Of a stretch of 47,255 nt of DNA, positions 1-8,438 are shown piece after piece; the first letter of the stretch is position 1; each line of letters begins with the position of its first letter. The position numbers were made by a program, and so were the translations under genes. Source of the DNA: Bacteroidota bacterium (GTDB lineage: Bacteria; Bacteroidota; Bacteroidia; UBA8524); contig SBGR01000007.1 in assembly GCA_006226545.1 (NCBI GenBank), forward strand, positions 1-47,255. Reading direction: 5' to 3'. The notes under the pieces are model-generated. The model was not told the origin of the DNA. It did no database searches and saw only the letters and a list, made by a program, of their open reading frames with translations.

Positions 1-94
1 ATAGCCCCTTTTCTATTCGGGTACCTGTCTGAGCGGAATATCGTTTAAGCGGTTCTCGACTACTACAATTTACTTTTGAGACGGCTCCTTTTTT

Positions 95-1195
95 TTATGG
101 CAAACGGAGAGAACTATCCAATTGGATAAACTTCGATTCCATTTCAGCTGCAGCTACAAACAAGCTGTCTTGATCACTCTGGTAATAGGCTGCCCACAAA
201 TTATTTTGCTTCACCTTAAGTTGGCTGTACAAGCGCATCAAACTTAAACGGTCTTGCAAGGAGGCCGGAAACTCATTTAGCGAAAGTGAATCGCTACGTT
301 CCAATTGATTTTGCCAAGCTTCTGCCCTATCGCTATAAACTTGATTAACCTGACTTAGGCTATCTGCTGTTAATAGCGGATTAAGCAAAGCCTCTTCTTG
401 AATTTTAAGTTCAAGAAAACTGCGTTGAACGCGTAAGTACCTACCCAATGGATCAGGTAGGTTTTGAATTACGATAAACGAGGCAATGAAGACCAGCATT
501 CCCAGCATGCCAATAAGTCCACCGCTCATCGTATCCCACTCTGCTTTGATTAAACCCGGAATTAAAAGTCCTCCACAAAGCAAGCCTACCACAAAGCCCC
601 CGCCGTGTGCCGCATGGTCTATTCGTTCAGAAAAAAGTGCCAACAGCAAATCGACACACATCACAATAACCAATACAATGATCTGCCCCAACATTGCACC
701 AAAGGCTTTGGAGCGAAAAATCAACAAGACCATCAAACAGGCCAGCAACCCGAATATCACTCCTGAGAATCCGACACCCACTTTGATAGGGTGCCATGCA
801 ATGGAAGCTAAACTAGAAGCCAAGAGCGTTACAGCAACCACTCCACTAAGCTTAACCCAGCCCAATACAGGTTCTAAAATTCTACCTAGAACCATCAAGA
901 TAAACATGTTCATGCCCAGGTGAAATACACCGGCATGAATAAAAGCACCGGTAAACAAGCGCCAATACTGCTGATTAATTACGGAGGTGCGGTTTAAGGC
1001 ACCCCAGTCAAGCAAGTCTTCCGCCCTGGGTGCAAGCCAATCAACACCTTGAAAGCCCATGAATAAAAACAGGCCCACTTGAACTATAACAAGAATAGGG
1101 ATAAACCAAAATTCGGCTGATGGCCGAAGGTCGAAACGTGCTTTAGGTTTTACTCGAGGTTGTGGAACGAGGTATTCCGGTTCAGTTTCCGTCAT
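95..1195 (-). CDS. Rhomboid-family intramembrane serine protease
   Basis: This is a predicted inner-membrane protease that would cleave transmembrane substrates within the bilayer. The 366-residue protein has a short polar N-terminus, about six hydrophobic segments, and the rhomboid signatures: an HxGxxHLxxNM-type element near residues 87-97, a GFSG nucleophile motif (Ser144) and an AHGGG motif (catalytic His197). About 130 soluble C-terminal residues follow the membrane core and match nothing I recognise. Its ATG overlaps the recN stop by 4 nt, so it is probably translated from the recN message. The substrate is unknown. The family call is firm because both catalytic motifs are intact. Confidence 0.93.
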   Translation of the reverse strand: MTETEPEYLVPQPRVKPKARFDLRPSAEFWFIPILVIVQVGLFLFMGFQGVDWLAPRAEDLLDWGALNRTSVINQQYWRLFTGAFIHAGVFHLGMNMFILMVLGRILEPVLGWVKLSGVVAVTLLASSLASIAWHPIKVGVGFSGVIFGLLACLMVLLIFRSKAFGAMLGQIIVLVIVMCVDLLLALFSERIDHAAHGGGFVVGLLCGGLLIPGLIKAEWDTMSGGLIGMLGMLVFIASFIVIQNLPDPLGRYLRVQRSFLELKIQEEALLNPLLTADSLSQVNQVYSDRAEAWQNQLERSDSLSLNEFPASLQDRLSLMRLYSQLKVKQNNLWAAYYQSDQDSLFVAAAEMESKFIQLDSSLRLP

Positions 1196-2850
1196 CCGTT
1201 TAACATTAACTCTTTCGCATTGGCCATGGCAGAGCTACTCGGATTGTCACCACTGAGCATTTTTGCCAACTCTTGAATGCGCTCTTCATCACTTAACAAA
1301 CGCATGCCGGTATGTGTTTTACCGTCGCGCACCTCTTTGTAAACAAAATACTGCGCCATACCCGAACCGGCAATCTGCGGAAGGTGGGTAATGCTTATAA
1401 CTTGATGTCCTTTAGCCAGCTGACGCATTAACCGCCCTACTTTGGCGGCTACCTCACCCGAAATACCGGTATCAATTTCATCAAAGATTAAGGTAGCCAA
1501 AGCTGTATTCTCCGCTAAAATGGATTTCAAACATAGCATCAAACGGCTAAGCTCTCCACCCGATGCTGCCTTATGCAGTGGTTGTGGTGCCATGCCAGCA
1601 TTGGAGCTGAAGCGCATTTGCACTTCTTCCAATCCCGCTTCTTGCATCTGCTCCAATTTCTCTAACGCTATATGCACCTTGGCATGTGGCATCCCTACCT
1701 GATTCAATAAAGAGACAAGCTCTTGTTCCAATGCCGGTATGTAGGAGGCACGATGTTCACTAAGCACCTCACCCACCTTTGTAGCTTCCGCTCTGCGTTC
1801 TACAACTAAGTTTCGCGCATTAGCCAGCGATTCATCCAGGTGTTCTATACGGTGAATCTCATCTTCGAGCCAAAAGCGTTTCTGCTCCAGCTCTTCAATA
1901 CTGTTCACACGGTGTTTGTTCTGCAAACTTTGTATGAGATTAAGTCGGTTAACTACAAGCTCCAGCCTTTGACCGTCTGCTGGGGTAGTATCGGCTATGT
2001 TTTCCAGTTCTCGTGCAATATCGCTCAGCTCAATATCAGCCGAAGTCAAGCGCTCGTGAAGTGATTCAAAGCGTGCATCGACCTTAATCAAATTACGAAG
2101 TGCCCCTGAAAGCTGACTTAATTGATCGTGTATTGAAGGTTCTGCATCTTTCAATAACGCAGCTCCTTCAAAAGCGGTCTTACTGATTTCACCGGCATGT
2201 TCCAAACGGGCTTGCTCTTGCTCTAAGTCTTCTTGCTCTCCAACCTTAAGCGATGCGTCTTCCAGTTCTTGCCACTGAAAACGGAAAAAATCCAAATCTG
2301 CTTGTAAACTTCCATCGCTAGATTCTAAAGACCTTAGCGATTTCTCTGCTTCCTTAAAGGCTTTGTAGGCCGTTTGATAAGCTAATAATTTCTCACCTGA
2401 CTTGGCAAATGCATCCAGAATCTCCACCTGGTAGCGGCGATCCTTTAGCGATAAGGTTTCATGCTGCGAATGTATGTCTACCAAATACTCTCCCAATTCC
2501 TTGAGCTGTTGCACCGTTACCGGAGTATCATTGATAAAGGCTCTGGATTTCCCGGAAAGCGTTATCTCCCGACGCAGCAAACAATGCGGCTCATAGTCTA
2601 GGTCTTCCTGTTCAAAAAATGAGCGCAATGCATAAGCGCTGATATCAAATTCAGCTTCAACAACGCATTTCTCTTGGCTGCCGTCCATCACACTGGTATC
2701 TGCTCGCTCACCTAAGACAAGCGAAAGCGCACCTAGAATAATGGATTTACCAGCACCGGTTTCACCAGTAACCGTGAGCAGTCCGCCCTGGAAGTCAATT
2801 TCCAGTTCACGGATGATTGCAAAATTTCGAATGGATAAATGCCTGAGCAC
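1192..2850 (-). CDS. recN: DNA repair protein RecN
   Basis: RecN is an SMC-like ATPase acting early in recombinational repair of double-strand breaks. The 552-residue protein has the family layout: Walker A GETGAGKS at residues 29-36, two long coiled-coil arms, then an ABC signature ASGGELSRLML and a Walker B LIFDEIDTG near the C-terminus. The length is typical. The start codon is GTG (CAC on the plus strand at 2848-2850), chosen because the N-terminal MLxHLSIxNFA pattern begins there. It lies 43 nt after porD and overlaps the rhomboid gene by 4 nt. The recN-porD-coaBC-rpoZ-bamD order is, to my knowledge, common in Bacteroidota. Confidence 0.96.
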   Translation of the reverse strand: MLRHLSIRNFAIIRELEIDFQGGLLTVTGETGAGKSIILGALSLVLGERADTSVMDGSQEKCVVEAEFDISAYALRSFFEQEDLDYEPHCLLRREITLSGKSRAFINDTPVTVQQLKELGEYLVDIHSQHETLSLKDRRYQVEILDAFAKSGEKLLAYQTAYKAFKEAEKSLRSLESSDGSLQADLDFFRFQWQELEDASLKVGEQEDLEQEQARLEHAGEISKTAFEGAALLKDAEPSIHDQLSQLSGALRNLIKVDARFESLHERLTSADIELSDIARELENIADTTPADGQRLELVVNRLNLIQSLQNKHRVNSIEELEQKRFWLEDEIHRIEHLDESLANARNLVVERRAEATKVGEVLSEHRASYIPALEQELVSLLNQVGMPHAKVHIALEKLEQMQEAGLEEVQMRFSSNAGMAPQPLHKAASGGELSRLMLCLKSILAENTALATLIFDEIDTGISGEVAAKVGRLMRQLAKGHQVISITHLPQIAGSGMAQYFVYKEVRDGKTHTGMRLLSDEERIQELAKMLSGDNPSSSAMANAKELMLNG

Positions 2851-2893
2851 AGCCCAAAAATAAGGCTTGATTGTCTATTCGGGAAGCGAAGAA

Positions 2894-3793
2894 TTAATTC
2901 CCTTGGATTTTATCCCATTTACTGGAATTTCCAGGATCGATTTCTTTCAAAATTGCAATAACCTTGATCTTATCCGTCTCCAATGCTTTGGTATAAATCT
3001 TAACGATTTCATCGGCCTTGGCCTGGAAATAAATCCGCATGTACATGGAATTCGGTACGGCCTTAGACACCTTTTGAAGTTCTTTCAGGGAATTAGTAAT
3101 TTCAGTACGGCCCAATTCAAGGTCTTTGTACATGATGTCTAGTCCCTTGCGGTGGTAATTGTAGATGGCTTGGCGCATCGGCACAAAGCGTGCGTTTAAA
3201 GCATTTTCTACCATCCAGTAGCGGTTCAGGTTATTCCGGCCATCAGTCGAATTCCAGCCTACCGCATTAGCACTTTGAGCTGAGTTTAATACGTTGTTAG
3301 CGCTCTCAAAATAGCTTTGCCCTCCAAGTGGGCTATAGGTATCGAAGTGCATACCCATCACCATGTTGGCATAGAAACCCAATACGGAAGTGAGGTTATT
3401 ATCGAAGCTATTTTCGTTGTAAATCATTTGTTGAAAGTTCACGTAGGTAAATGAGAAATCATTGTCTTCGTGATTCAACGTGATGGTATTGTAACCGCTT
3501 CCAAACACCGGTCGGCTAGCGCGAAGTGAAAGGGTAGCTTGAAAGATATCCGGTAGCTCGTATTTGGTTACGTTAACGATGAGGTTAAAATCGACACGTT
3601 CTTGCGGACCTATTTCAATTTTAGCCCATTTCTTATTGTTCAGAAATTCAGTGATACTGATTTCCAAATTTTTAAAAATCTGAGTGTTTGGTGTTTGAAT
3701 CTGGTTGTGCAATACCTGCACTTGTGCGTTAAAGTCTTGCGCACGCAATCCAAAACTCAAAAACAGAAAACTTAAAACTAAGAGTTTACGCAT
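2894..3793 (-). CDS. porD: PorD-like protein (DUF4835), T9SS-associated
   Basis: This is a 299-residue exported protein of the DUF4835 family, which is restricted to Bacteroidota and linked by annotation to type IX secretion as PorD. An N-terminal signal peptide is visible: a basic MRK, a hydrophobic stretch, and a cut near LRAQ. The mature protein is soluble-looking and has no membrane helix or catalytic motif I can recognise. Its start overlaps the end of coaBC by 8 nt, implying translational coupling. Family membership rests on pattern recognition plus neighbourhood. The molecular role is unknown to me, and the symbol should be taken as family-level. Confidence 0.75.
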   Translation of the reverse strand: MRKLLVLSFLFLSFGLRAQDFNAQVQVLHNQIQTPNTQIFKNLEISITEFLNNKKWAKIEIGPQERVDFNLIVNVTKYELPDIFQATLSLRASRPVFGSGYNTITLNHEDNDFSFTYVNFQQMIYNENSFDNNLTSVLGFYANMVMGMHFDTYSPLGGQSYFESANNVLNSAQSANAVGWNSTDGRNNLNRYWMVENALNARFVPMRQAIYNYHRKGLDIMYKDLELGRTEITNSLKELQKVSKAVPNSMYMRIYFQAKADEIVKIYTKALETDKIKVIAILKEIDPGNSSKWDKIQGN

Positions 3794-4988
3794 TTGCGAG
3801 TTCTACTATCTTATCTACAATATCCAGCGCCACATCCTTTTTGGTCTTTAAAGGAAACGCTTGCACTTTCTCTTTCTTATCAATGATAGTGATCTTATTT
3901 TGATCACCCCCGAATCCGGAATTTTTATCGTTCATGGAATTGAGCACGATAAAATCCAAATTCTTCGATTTCAGTTTCTCTTTGGCATTTTTCAACTCAT
4001 CGTTGGTTTCCAAAGCAAAACCCACCAATACCTGGTTCTTTGGTTTAGCACTTCCCAATTCCTTCAGAATATCAGTTGTTTTAGCCAGTTTAAGCAAGAA
4101 GATCATGTCTTTCTTCTTAATCTTTTGGCTAGCGATGCTTTCCGGACGGTAGTCTGCCACTGCAGCAGACATCACCACGATTTGACTTTTTGCTGCGTGT
4201 TTAACACACGCATCCAACATATCTTGTGCTGAAACAATATTCACCCTCTTGATTCGAGGATTTTCAATATCCAAGTGCGTTGGACCAGAAACCAAGGTTA
4301 CCTCAGCCCCTTCCTTCGCTAAAGCTTCTGCTACGGCAAATCCCATCTTACCGCTGGAGTAGTTGCCAATGAAGCGAACCGGGTCCAAGTTTTCATACGT
4401 TGGACCAGCTGTTACCAAAGCCTTCTTGCCTGCCAGTCTCAATCCTTTACCAAAGGCATTATGAAGCGCAGAAACAATGTCTTCCGGTTCCATCATGCGT
4501 CCTTTACCTTCTAAGCCACTTGCGAGTTCGCCACTTGCCGGTTCTAGGCAGGTATTTCCGTAAGCAATAAGGGTATCGATGTTTTTCCGTGTTGCCGGAT
4601 GTTCCCACATGTCGAGGTCCATGGCCGGTGCAAAATAAACCGGACAACGTGCTGACAGGTAAGTGGCTGTCAAAAGATTGTCTGACTGCCCATTGGCCAT
4701 TTTAGCCAATGTTGATGCTGAAGCGGGTGCTATCAACATCAGGTCGGCCCATAGTCCGAGCTCTACATGGTTATTCCAAGTCCCATCCGAGGTGGTGAAA
4801 AACTCAGTATAAACCGTGTTCTTAGACAAGGTGGCCAAAGTAAGCTTTCCAATAAAGTCAGTGGCAGAAGCGGTCATTACGACTTTCACTTCTGCCCCTT
4901 CTTTTACCAGTAGCCTGATGAGGTTTGCAGCTTTGTATGCAGCGATGCTACCGCAAACCCCGAGTAATATCTTCTTATTTTGAAGCAT
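3786..4988 (-). CDS. coaBC: Bifunctional phosphopantothenoylcysteine decarboxylase / phosphopantothenate-cysteine ligase
   Basis: CoaBC carries out two consecutive steps of coenzyme A synthesis in the cytosol. The N-terminal FMN-dependent CoaC half covers residues 1 to about 180. It has His74 in NHVELG and a PAMxxxMW motif at 121-128. The CoaB half starts near residue 188 (KKALVTAGPTYE) and has the NYSSGKMG and MSAAVADYRP motifs. Two canonical CoaC residues differ: the PAMN asparagine is Asp124, and the active-site cysteine of the xLACGxxGxGR loop is Ser157 (read as LASGLEGKGR). The length of 400 residues is normal. The start overlaps the end of rpoZ by 14 nt. Confidence 0.96.
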   Translation of the reverse strand: MLQNKKILLGVCGSIAAYKAANLIRLLVKEGAEVKVVMTASATDFIGKLTLATLSKNTVYTEFFTTSDGTWNNHVELGLWADLMLIAPASASTLAKMANGQSDNLLTATYLSARCPVYFAPAMDLDMWEHPATRKNIDTLIAYGNTCLEPASGELASGLEGKGRMMEPEDIVSALHNAFGKGLRLAGKKALVTAGPTYENLDPVRFIGNYSSGKMGFAVAEALAKEGAEVTLVSGPTHLDIENPRIKRVNIVSAQDMLDACVKHAAKSQIVVMSAAVADYRPESIASQKIKKKDMIFLLKLAKTTDILKELGSAKPKNQVLVGFALETNDELKNAKEKLKSKNLDFIVLNSMNDKNSGFGGDQNKITIIDKKEKVQAFPLKTKKDVALDIVDKIVELANA

Positions 4989-5313
4989 CCTCTTTTGCCG
5001 GATTTCTGAAATATACTTTGTTATTCAGGAATTCCTCTGTAGCAATCAAGGTTGGTTTTGGAAGCTTCTCGTAGAAAGTAGCGATTTCAATTTGCTCGCG
5101 GTTTTCAAAGATCTCTTCCAAGTTGTCATTGTCAGTGGCAAATTCAGCCAACTTAGCATGCAATTCTTCTTTCATTTGAACACCAATTTGGTTTGCTCTT
5201 TTTGAAATGATTGCCAATGACTCATAAAGGTTTCCTGATACTTCCTCAATTTGAGGGATATCTCTAGGTACCGTAGTATCCGGTACATTGTGTGTGTTTG
5301 ACAGATTACCCAT
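4975..5313 (-). CDS. rpoZ: RNA polymerase omega subunit (Rpb6-like)
   Basis: Omega helps RNA polymerase assembly by clamping the beta-prime subunit. This 112-residue protein carries the NLYESLAIISKRANQIG segment (residues 28-44), matching the conserved helix of the omega/Rpb6 fold with its R-A-N-Q core. The C-terminal half is longer and more acidic than in Proteobacteria, as is usual for Bacteroidota forms. It lies 11 nt after bamD and overlaps coaBC by 14 nt. That placement next to coaBC supports the identification. Confidence 0.88.
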   Translation of the reverse strand: MGNLSNTHNVPDTTVPRDIPQIEEVSGNLYESLAIISKRANQIGVQMKEELHAKLAEFATDNDNLEEIFENREQIEIATFYEKLPKPTLIATEEFLNNKVYFRNPAKEDASK

Positions 5314-5324
5314 GTTTATCTATC

Positions 5325-6422
5325 CTATTGATTAGTTTTTAATTTAGACTCAGCCTTTTTACGAAGCGCTGCTACTCTTTTACTGTATGTATTGTCGGTC
5401 CCGAAACGACTAGAAAAATCAGCCGCTGCGTTCACTACTTCATTTAAATATTGCCCGCGCTCAATCTCATTGCGCATGGCCTCTTTGTAGTAAGACTTAA
5501 CGGCAAGATAATGCAGTTTGTCTTTTTGTTCTACTCCATCTCTTTTCGACTCGCTCAAGAAAAATTTACCGGCGGCCGCATATTCTTTTCTATCGTAGAA
5601 GCTATAGCCTCTCTTCACTGAAAGATCTTTTAAGTCTTTTAGCGAAGTCTCGTATACATCTTTAACCCGAGGATAGTATTTATTGTCCGCACCGTGTTCT
5701 TCAATAAACTCCTTGTGAACCTTGGCTACTTCCTTGAAACGTTCTTCCTTTTTATTCTCTACTGAACCTTTTGCCAACAAATAAGCACAGCGAATAAGCA
5801 GGTAACGCACCTCATCGGAATTATCCAACTCCGGATAATCTTTTAAAGTATTGCGCAAAGCAACTGTGGCAGCTCTATAGTCTTCCATTCGGATATAAAG
5901 CTTTGCCAGCTCTAGCGATTTCTGACGCAGCCTGCCGCGCAATTCATCCATGTATTTATTGCAATCCGCCACGCGTTCACTGTTCGGATAAATATTGATG
6001 AACAACTGAAGGTTATCCATTGCATGGCGAGAAACAGAAGGATCCAAGTAATACGGGTAAGAATCCAGGTAATCGCAGTATACGTGCATGAACAAGGCTT
6101 CCTCCGCTTTATCGCTATTTGGGAAAGACTCGTAGAAGTTTTTAAAATGATACGAAGCCAAAACAAACTCTTCCAAACCGTACCTTGTATAAGCGTACAT
6201 CAAGTACACTTCTTTGAAACGAGAATCTGCTTTGAACTGAATAAGAAGCTCATCCAGGAGAGGAACAGCTTTACCGTAATTCTTCTTTTCGTAATAACGC
6301 TTAGCTTCCGTGTACATCTTTTCATAGTCTGTACTCTTTAGCAATTTGTTGTACTCCCCACAGGAACTCATTCCTATCAGTAGCACAAAAACAAACAGAA
6401 GTCGGCTCAGCGAATTTTGCAT
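5325..6422 (-). CDS. bamD: Outer-membrane assembly lipoprotein BamD
   Basis: BamD is a periplasmic lipoprotein of the BAM complex that inserts beta-barrel proteins into the outer membrane. I chose the ATG at 6422 over an upstream ATG at 6467. It gives a compact lipoprotein signal (MQNSLSRLLFVFVLLIGMSSC, lipidated Cys21), and the longer form would put 15 non-signal residues in front. The mature part shows TPR-like helix pairs, such as AKRYYEKKNYGKAVPLLDEL and the YPNSERV region. At 365 residues it is longer than the roughly 245-residue E. coli protein but normal for this phylum. It heads the run bamD-rpoZ-coaBC-porD-recN. Confidence 0.93.
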   Translation of the reverse strand: MQNSLSRLLFVFVLLIGMSSCGEYNKLLKSTDYEKMYTEAKRYYEKKNYGKAVPLLDELLIQFKADSRFKEVYLMYAYTRYGLEEFVLASYHFKNFYESFPNSDKAEEALFMHVYCDYLDSYPYYLDPSVSRHAMDNLQLFINIYPNSERVADCNKYMDELRGRLRQKSLELAKLYIRMEDYRAATVALRNTLKDYPELDNSDEVRYLLIRCAYLLAKGSVENKKEERFKEVAKVHKEFIEEHGADNKYYPRVKDVYETSLKDLKDLSVKRGYSFYDRKEYAAAGKFFLSESKRDGVEQKDKLHYLAVKSYYKEAMRNEIERGQYLNEVVNAAADFSSRFGTDNTYSKRVAALRKKAESKLKTNQ

Positions 6423-6429
6423 TAGCCTG

Positions 6430-6437
6430 CAAAAGTA
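6430..6437 (-). promoter_or_regulatory. Possible -7 box upstream of bamD
   Basis: On the minus strand this reads TACTTTTG, an exact match to the Bacteroidota TAnnTTTG box. It ends only about 7 nt before the bamD ATG at 6422, so transcription from it would give a very short leader. No good TTTG -33 element lies at the usual 17-23 nt spacing, so the assignment is weak. Confidence 0.3.
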
Positions 6438-6523
6438 AACATTTCTTTGGTCAATTGCCCGTATCATTTCCTGTATTTAATCGGATGGAAGACGCTAATT
6501 TCGGCAAAAGCAATACCATAGCT

Positions 6524-7087
6524 ATGCCTCATTTTCTAACTACGATTAAAAAGCAATTTCGTTACTACCAAGGACTGGGTGAAAAAGCGATGCAACAAGT
6601 TGATGACGTTGCCTTGTTTCGTCAATGGAATAGCGACAGTAATTCCATCGCTACGGTAGTCAAACATCTTTCAGGGAATATGCTCTCCCGCTGGACTGAC
6701 TTCTTAACGAGCGACGGCGAGAAGGAATGGCGACAAAGAGATGCTGAATTTGAAAATGATCTCCCTACGAGAGAGGCCGTTCTTTCCGCCTGGAATGCAG
6801 GTTGGGACAGCTTCTGGAAAGCAGTTGAACCACTCCAAGAGGCAGACTTAGAGTTTATCATTTACATCCGCAATGAAGGGCATAGCGTTCAAGAAGCTTT
6901 GCTTCGTCAACTAGCCCATTACAGTTACCATATTGGACAGATAGTAGTTCTGTGTAAAGCTTTTAAAGAAGGCGAATGGAACACATTAAGCATCGCTAAA
7001 AACCAATCTGGCGAATACAATGCAAACAAGTTTAGCCAAGAGAAGCAAATCAAGCATTTCTTAGACGATAACGGCACAGTGAAGTAA
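6524..7087 (+). CDS. DUF1572 (DinB-like) family protein
   Basis: This predicted soluble four-helix-bundle protein belongs to the DinB/YfiT superfamily, whose members include metal-binding thiol-dependent transferases. The specific function is unknown. The 187-residue form starts at the ATG at 6524, giving MPHFLTTIKKQFRYYQGLGEKA, where related proteins begin. An ATG at 6485 would add 13 residues and cannot be excluded. Conserved features include HLSGNMLSRWTDF near residue 45 and the C-terminal RQLAHYSYHIGQIV helix. The His residues of these segments are candidate metal ligands. It diverges from bamD. Confidence 0.8.
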   Translation: MPHFLTTIKKQFRYYQGLGEKAMQQVDDVALFRQWNSDSNSIATVVKHLSGNMLSRWTDFLTSDGEKEWRQRDAEFENDLPTREAVLSAWNAGWDSFWKAVEPLQEADLEFIIYIRNEGHSVQEALLRQLAHYSYHIGQIVVLCKAFKEGEWNTLSIAKNQSGEYNANKFSQEKQIKHFLDDNGTVK

Positions 7088-7166
7088 GATTAGGGTAATT
7101 TATTCACAATAGTCCCAAATTCTTTAAAAGATACCCCCTTCCTGCTTTATTCTGTTCTCAGAATAT

Positions 7167-7174
7167 TTACTTTG
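7167..7174 (+). promoter_or_regulatory. Possible -7 box upstream of the oxoamine synthase gene
   Basis: TTACTTTG matches seven of eight positions of TAnnTTTG and lies 18 nt before the ATG at 7193, in the only intergenic gap before this two-gene unit. No clear TTTG -33 element accompanies it. Confidence 0.3.
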
Positions 7175-7192
7175 CGTGAAAGATAGGATAAC

Positions 7193-8437
7193 ATGGATCT
7201 TTTCGAAAAACTACCAACACGTCCGGGACCGCTCGGAATGCATGCCGATGATTCACACGGCTACTACATGTTCCCAAAACTCGAAGGTGAGATCTCCAAC
7301 AGGATGGTCTTCAGAGGTAAGGAAAAACTAATCTGGAGTTTAAATAACTATTTAGGACTCGCTAATCACCCGGAAGTTCGTAAAGCAGATGCCGATGCAG
7401 CTGCACAATACGGTTTGGCTTTGCCAATGGGCGCCAGAATGATGTCGGGCAACAGTGATATGCACGAAGAATTAGAGCGTCAACTTGCTGAATTTGTAGG
7501 TAAGGAAGATGCAATTCTGGTGAACTACGGATACCAAGGAATGGTTTCAGCCATCGATTGTTTGGTTGACCGCAAAGACGTAATCGTATACGATGCTGAA
7601 TCACATGCTTGTATCATCGACGGAGTTCGTTTGCATTTGGGTAAACGATTTGTTTATGCCCACAACGATATTCAGAACTTAGAGATTCAGCTCAAAAGAG
7701 CTCAAAAGCTAACGGCAGAATCTGGCGGATCAATTTTGGTTATTACCGAAGGTGTATTTGGTATGTCTGGAGCTCAAGGTAACTTGAAAGACATCGTTGC
7801 ACTAAAAGAAAAATACGGATTCCGTTTGTTCGTGGATGATGCGCACGGATTTGGCACCATGGGTGCAACCGGTGCCGGCACACACGAAGAACAGGGTGTT
7901 ATGGATGAAGTAGATATTTACTTCGGAACATTTGCGAAAGCTATGGCCAGCATTGGAGCATTTATCGCCTCCAAGAAACCGGTTGTGAAACACCTTCGCT
8001 ACAATATGCGTTCTCAAATCTTCGCTAAATCACTTCCAATGCCTTTGGTTGTTGGAGCGATGAAGCGTTTAGAATTGCTCCGCACACAGCCTGAGCACAA
8101 AGCCAATTTATGGAAGATTGTGAATGCCTTGCAAAGTGGATTGCGTGATGCCGGTTTCTATATTGGCACTACCACTTCACCTGTTACACCGGTGATTCTA
8201 AACGGTACCATTCCTGAAGCTACGGCTTTAACCCATGACTTGAGAGAGAACTACGAAATTTTCTGCTCTATTGTGGTTTATCCGGTTGTACCGAAGGGCG
8301 TAATTCTATTGCGTTTAATTCCAACAGCAGCCCATACACTTGCTGACGTGGAAGAGACCATTACCGCTTTCAAAGACATCAAACAGAAATTAGATACGGG
8401 TGCTTACAAAGTAGATAGCATCGTAGCCGTCTCATAA
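7193..8437 (+). CDS. PLP-dependent alpha-oxoamine synthase (serine palmitoyltransferase-like)
   Basis: This enzyme joins an acyl thioester to an amino acid with loss of CO2. The 414-residue sequence has the family marks: His138 (AESHACIIDG) stacking on PLP, Asp215 and His218 (FVDDAHGFG) and the Schiff-base Lys249 (FGTFAKA). The N-terminus (PTRPGPLGM, then WSLNNYLGL) and the FVYAHNDI segment look like Bacteroidota serine palmitoyltransferases and the related cysteate acyltransferase for sulfonolipids. Glycine C-acetyltransferase is less likely but not excluded. The product would be 3-ketosphinganine or 3-ketocapnine. The next gene follows after a single base. Confidence 0.85.
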   Translation: MDLFEKLPTRPGPLGMHADDSHGYYMFPKLEGEISNRMVFRGKEKLIWSLNNYLGLANHPEVRKADADAAAQYGLALPMGARMMSGNSDMHEELERQLAEFVGKEDAILVNYGYQGMVSAIDCLVDRKDVIVYDAESHACIIDGVRLHLGKRFVYAHNDIQNLEIQLKRAQKLTAESGGSILVITEGVFGMSGAQGNLKDIVALKEKYGFRLFVDDAHGFGTMGATGAGTHEEQGVMDEVDIYFGTFAKAMASIGAFIASKKPVVKHLRYNMRSQIFAKSLPMPLVVGAMKRLELLRTQPEHKANLWKIVNALQSGLRDAGFYIGTTTSPVTPVILNGTIPEATALTHDLRENYEIFCSIVVYPVVPKGVILLRLIPTAAHTLADVEETITAFKDIKQKLDTGAYKVDSIVAVS

Positions 8438-8438
8438 T

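Noticed and set aside
1..94. Possible gene end or terminator at the left edge
   Set aside because: An eight-T run precedes the rhomboid stop, but no convincing stem or coding pattern could be made out in so short a stretch.
6455..6523. Longer N-terminus for the DUF1572 protein from a TTG at 6455
   Set aside because: The added residues do not look like the family N-terminus, and the frame would overlap the bamD upstream region. The ATG at 6524 fits best, with 6485 as second choice.
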